A DNA stretch of 5,494 nt from JBGPLH01 sp041486365 [NCBI: Thermodesulfobacteriota bacterium] (GTDB lineage Bacteria; JAUYMQ01): the NCBI GenBank assembly GCA_041486365.1, contig JBGPLH010000235.1:1-5494 (forward strand), written 5' to 3'. Below the pieces are notes generated by a model, which was not told the origin of the DNA, did no database searches, and saw only the letters and a list, made by a program, of their open reading frames with translations. A program made the translations under genes and the position numbers. The number at the start of each line of letters is the position of its first letter. The first letter of the stretch is position 1. Shown piece after piece: positions 5,199 through 5,494 of this stretch.

Positions 5199-5494
5199 AT
5201 GCACGCCACGCGGCTCGCGTTCCTCGTCGCCGACGGGGACGAGGCGTTCGCCGGGCAGGTAGCCCGGGATCTTCGCCGGGTTCATCCCTCCGCTGAGATC
5301 GATCTCGTGACCCGCGGCGACGCGTGCCTCGCGCGCGCCGCGTCGCGCCCCTACGACGTGATCCTCGTCGACGATTGTCTCGCCGTCGGGGGCGCCGCGC
5401 CCGTGCTCGAATCGCTCGCCGGGCGCGAGGACGCGCCCCCGGTGATCGTGCTCACCGCCGCTGGCTCCGGCGAGGCGGCCCTCGATCTCTTCCG
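5199..5494 (+). CDS. Receiver-domain protein, N-terminal part (runs off window)
   Basis: Ninety-eight complete codons of a CheY-like receiver domain are present. The first strand reads LAFLVADGDEAF, giving acidic residues D12 and D14/E15. The phospho-acceptor is D58 in YDVILVDDCL (52-61), and the conserved threonine is T86 in VIVLTAAGSGEAAL. The usual LPGMDG stretch after the acceptor is replaced by AVGGAA, so it is a somewhat divergent receiver. The conserved lysine and any output domain lie beyond 5494, so the class (stand-alone receiver, hybrid kinase, activator, diguanylate cyclase) cannot be told. No strong Shine-Dalgarno precedes ATG 5199. The start was chosen because the receiver core begins at once. 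It follows the STAS gene by 168 bp in the same direction with its own candidate promoter, so is probably a separate transcription unit. Confidence 0.85.
   Translation, partial: MHATRLAFLVADGDEAFAGQVARDLRRVHPSAEIDLVTRGDACLARAASRPYDVILVDDCLAVGGAAPVLESLAGREDAPPVIVLTAAGSGEAALDLF

Overview
The window is GC-rich DNA densely packed with bacterial signalling genes. It reads as a chromosomal two-component/sigma-54 regulatory locus from a high-GC Gram-negative-type bacterium, such as a deltaproteobacterial/Myxococcota lineage or a candidate phylum of similar style. The lineage is a guess from base composition, the NtrC-type activators and promoter style; no rRNA or other taxonomic marker is present. 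I see no mobile elements, tRNAs, rRNAs or CRISPR arrays.

Layout. Positions 1-1136 (minus strand) carry most of an NtrC-family sigma-54-dependent response regulator whose C-terminus lies outside the window. A 328-bp divergent intergenic region follows, with a candidate sigma-70 promoter for the minus-strand gene and a strong dyad. A second, complete NtrC-family response regulator runs 1465-2874 on the plus strand. The next 365 bp (2875-3239) are the richest non-coding stretch: several palindromes, two tandem 17-bp dyads with the shared pattern GNGACG-N5-CGTCNC, an A/T-rich tract, and a near-perfect sigma-54 -24/-12 promoter at 3080-3095. Downstream lie a receiver/HD-GYP protein (3240-4442) and, 30 bp later, a small degenerate STAS-domain protein (4473-5030). 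After a 168-bp gap with a plausible sigma-70 promoter, a further receiver-domain protein starts at 5199 and leaves the window.

Inferred logic. One of the two NtrC-type activators, most simply the adjacent one at 1465-2874, would bind the tandem dyads about 110-125 bp upstream of the predicted transcription start. It would then activate sigma-54 polymerase to express the HD-GYP/STAS pair. The HD-GYP protein would degrade cyclic di-GMP under control of its receiver domain. The STAS partner lacks the usual phosphorylatable serine and has a glutamate at that position in a gapless alignment, so it may be a constitutively 'phospho-like' or purely scaffolding member. Four receiver-domain proteins lie in 5.5 kb with no histidine kinase in view, so the input kinases must be elsewhere. 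The regulatory links are inference; the domain calls and promoter match are read directly from the sequence.
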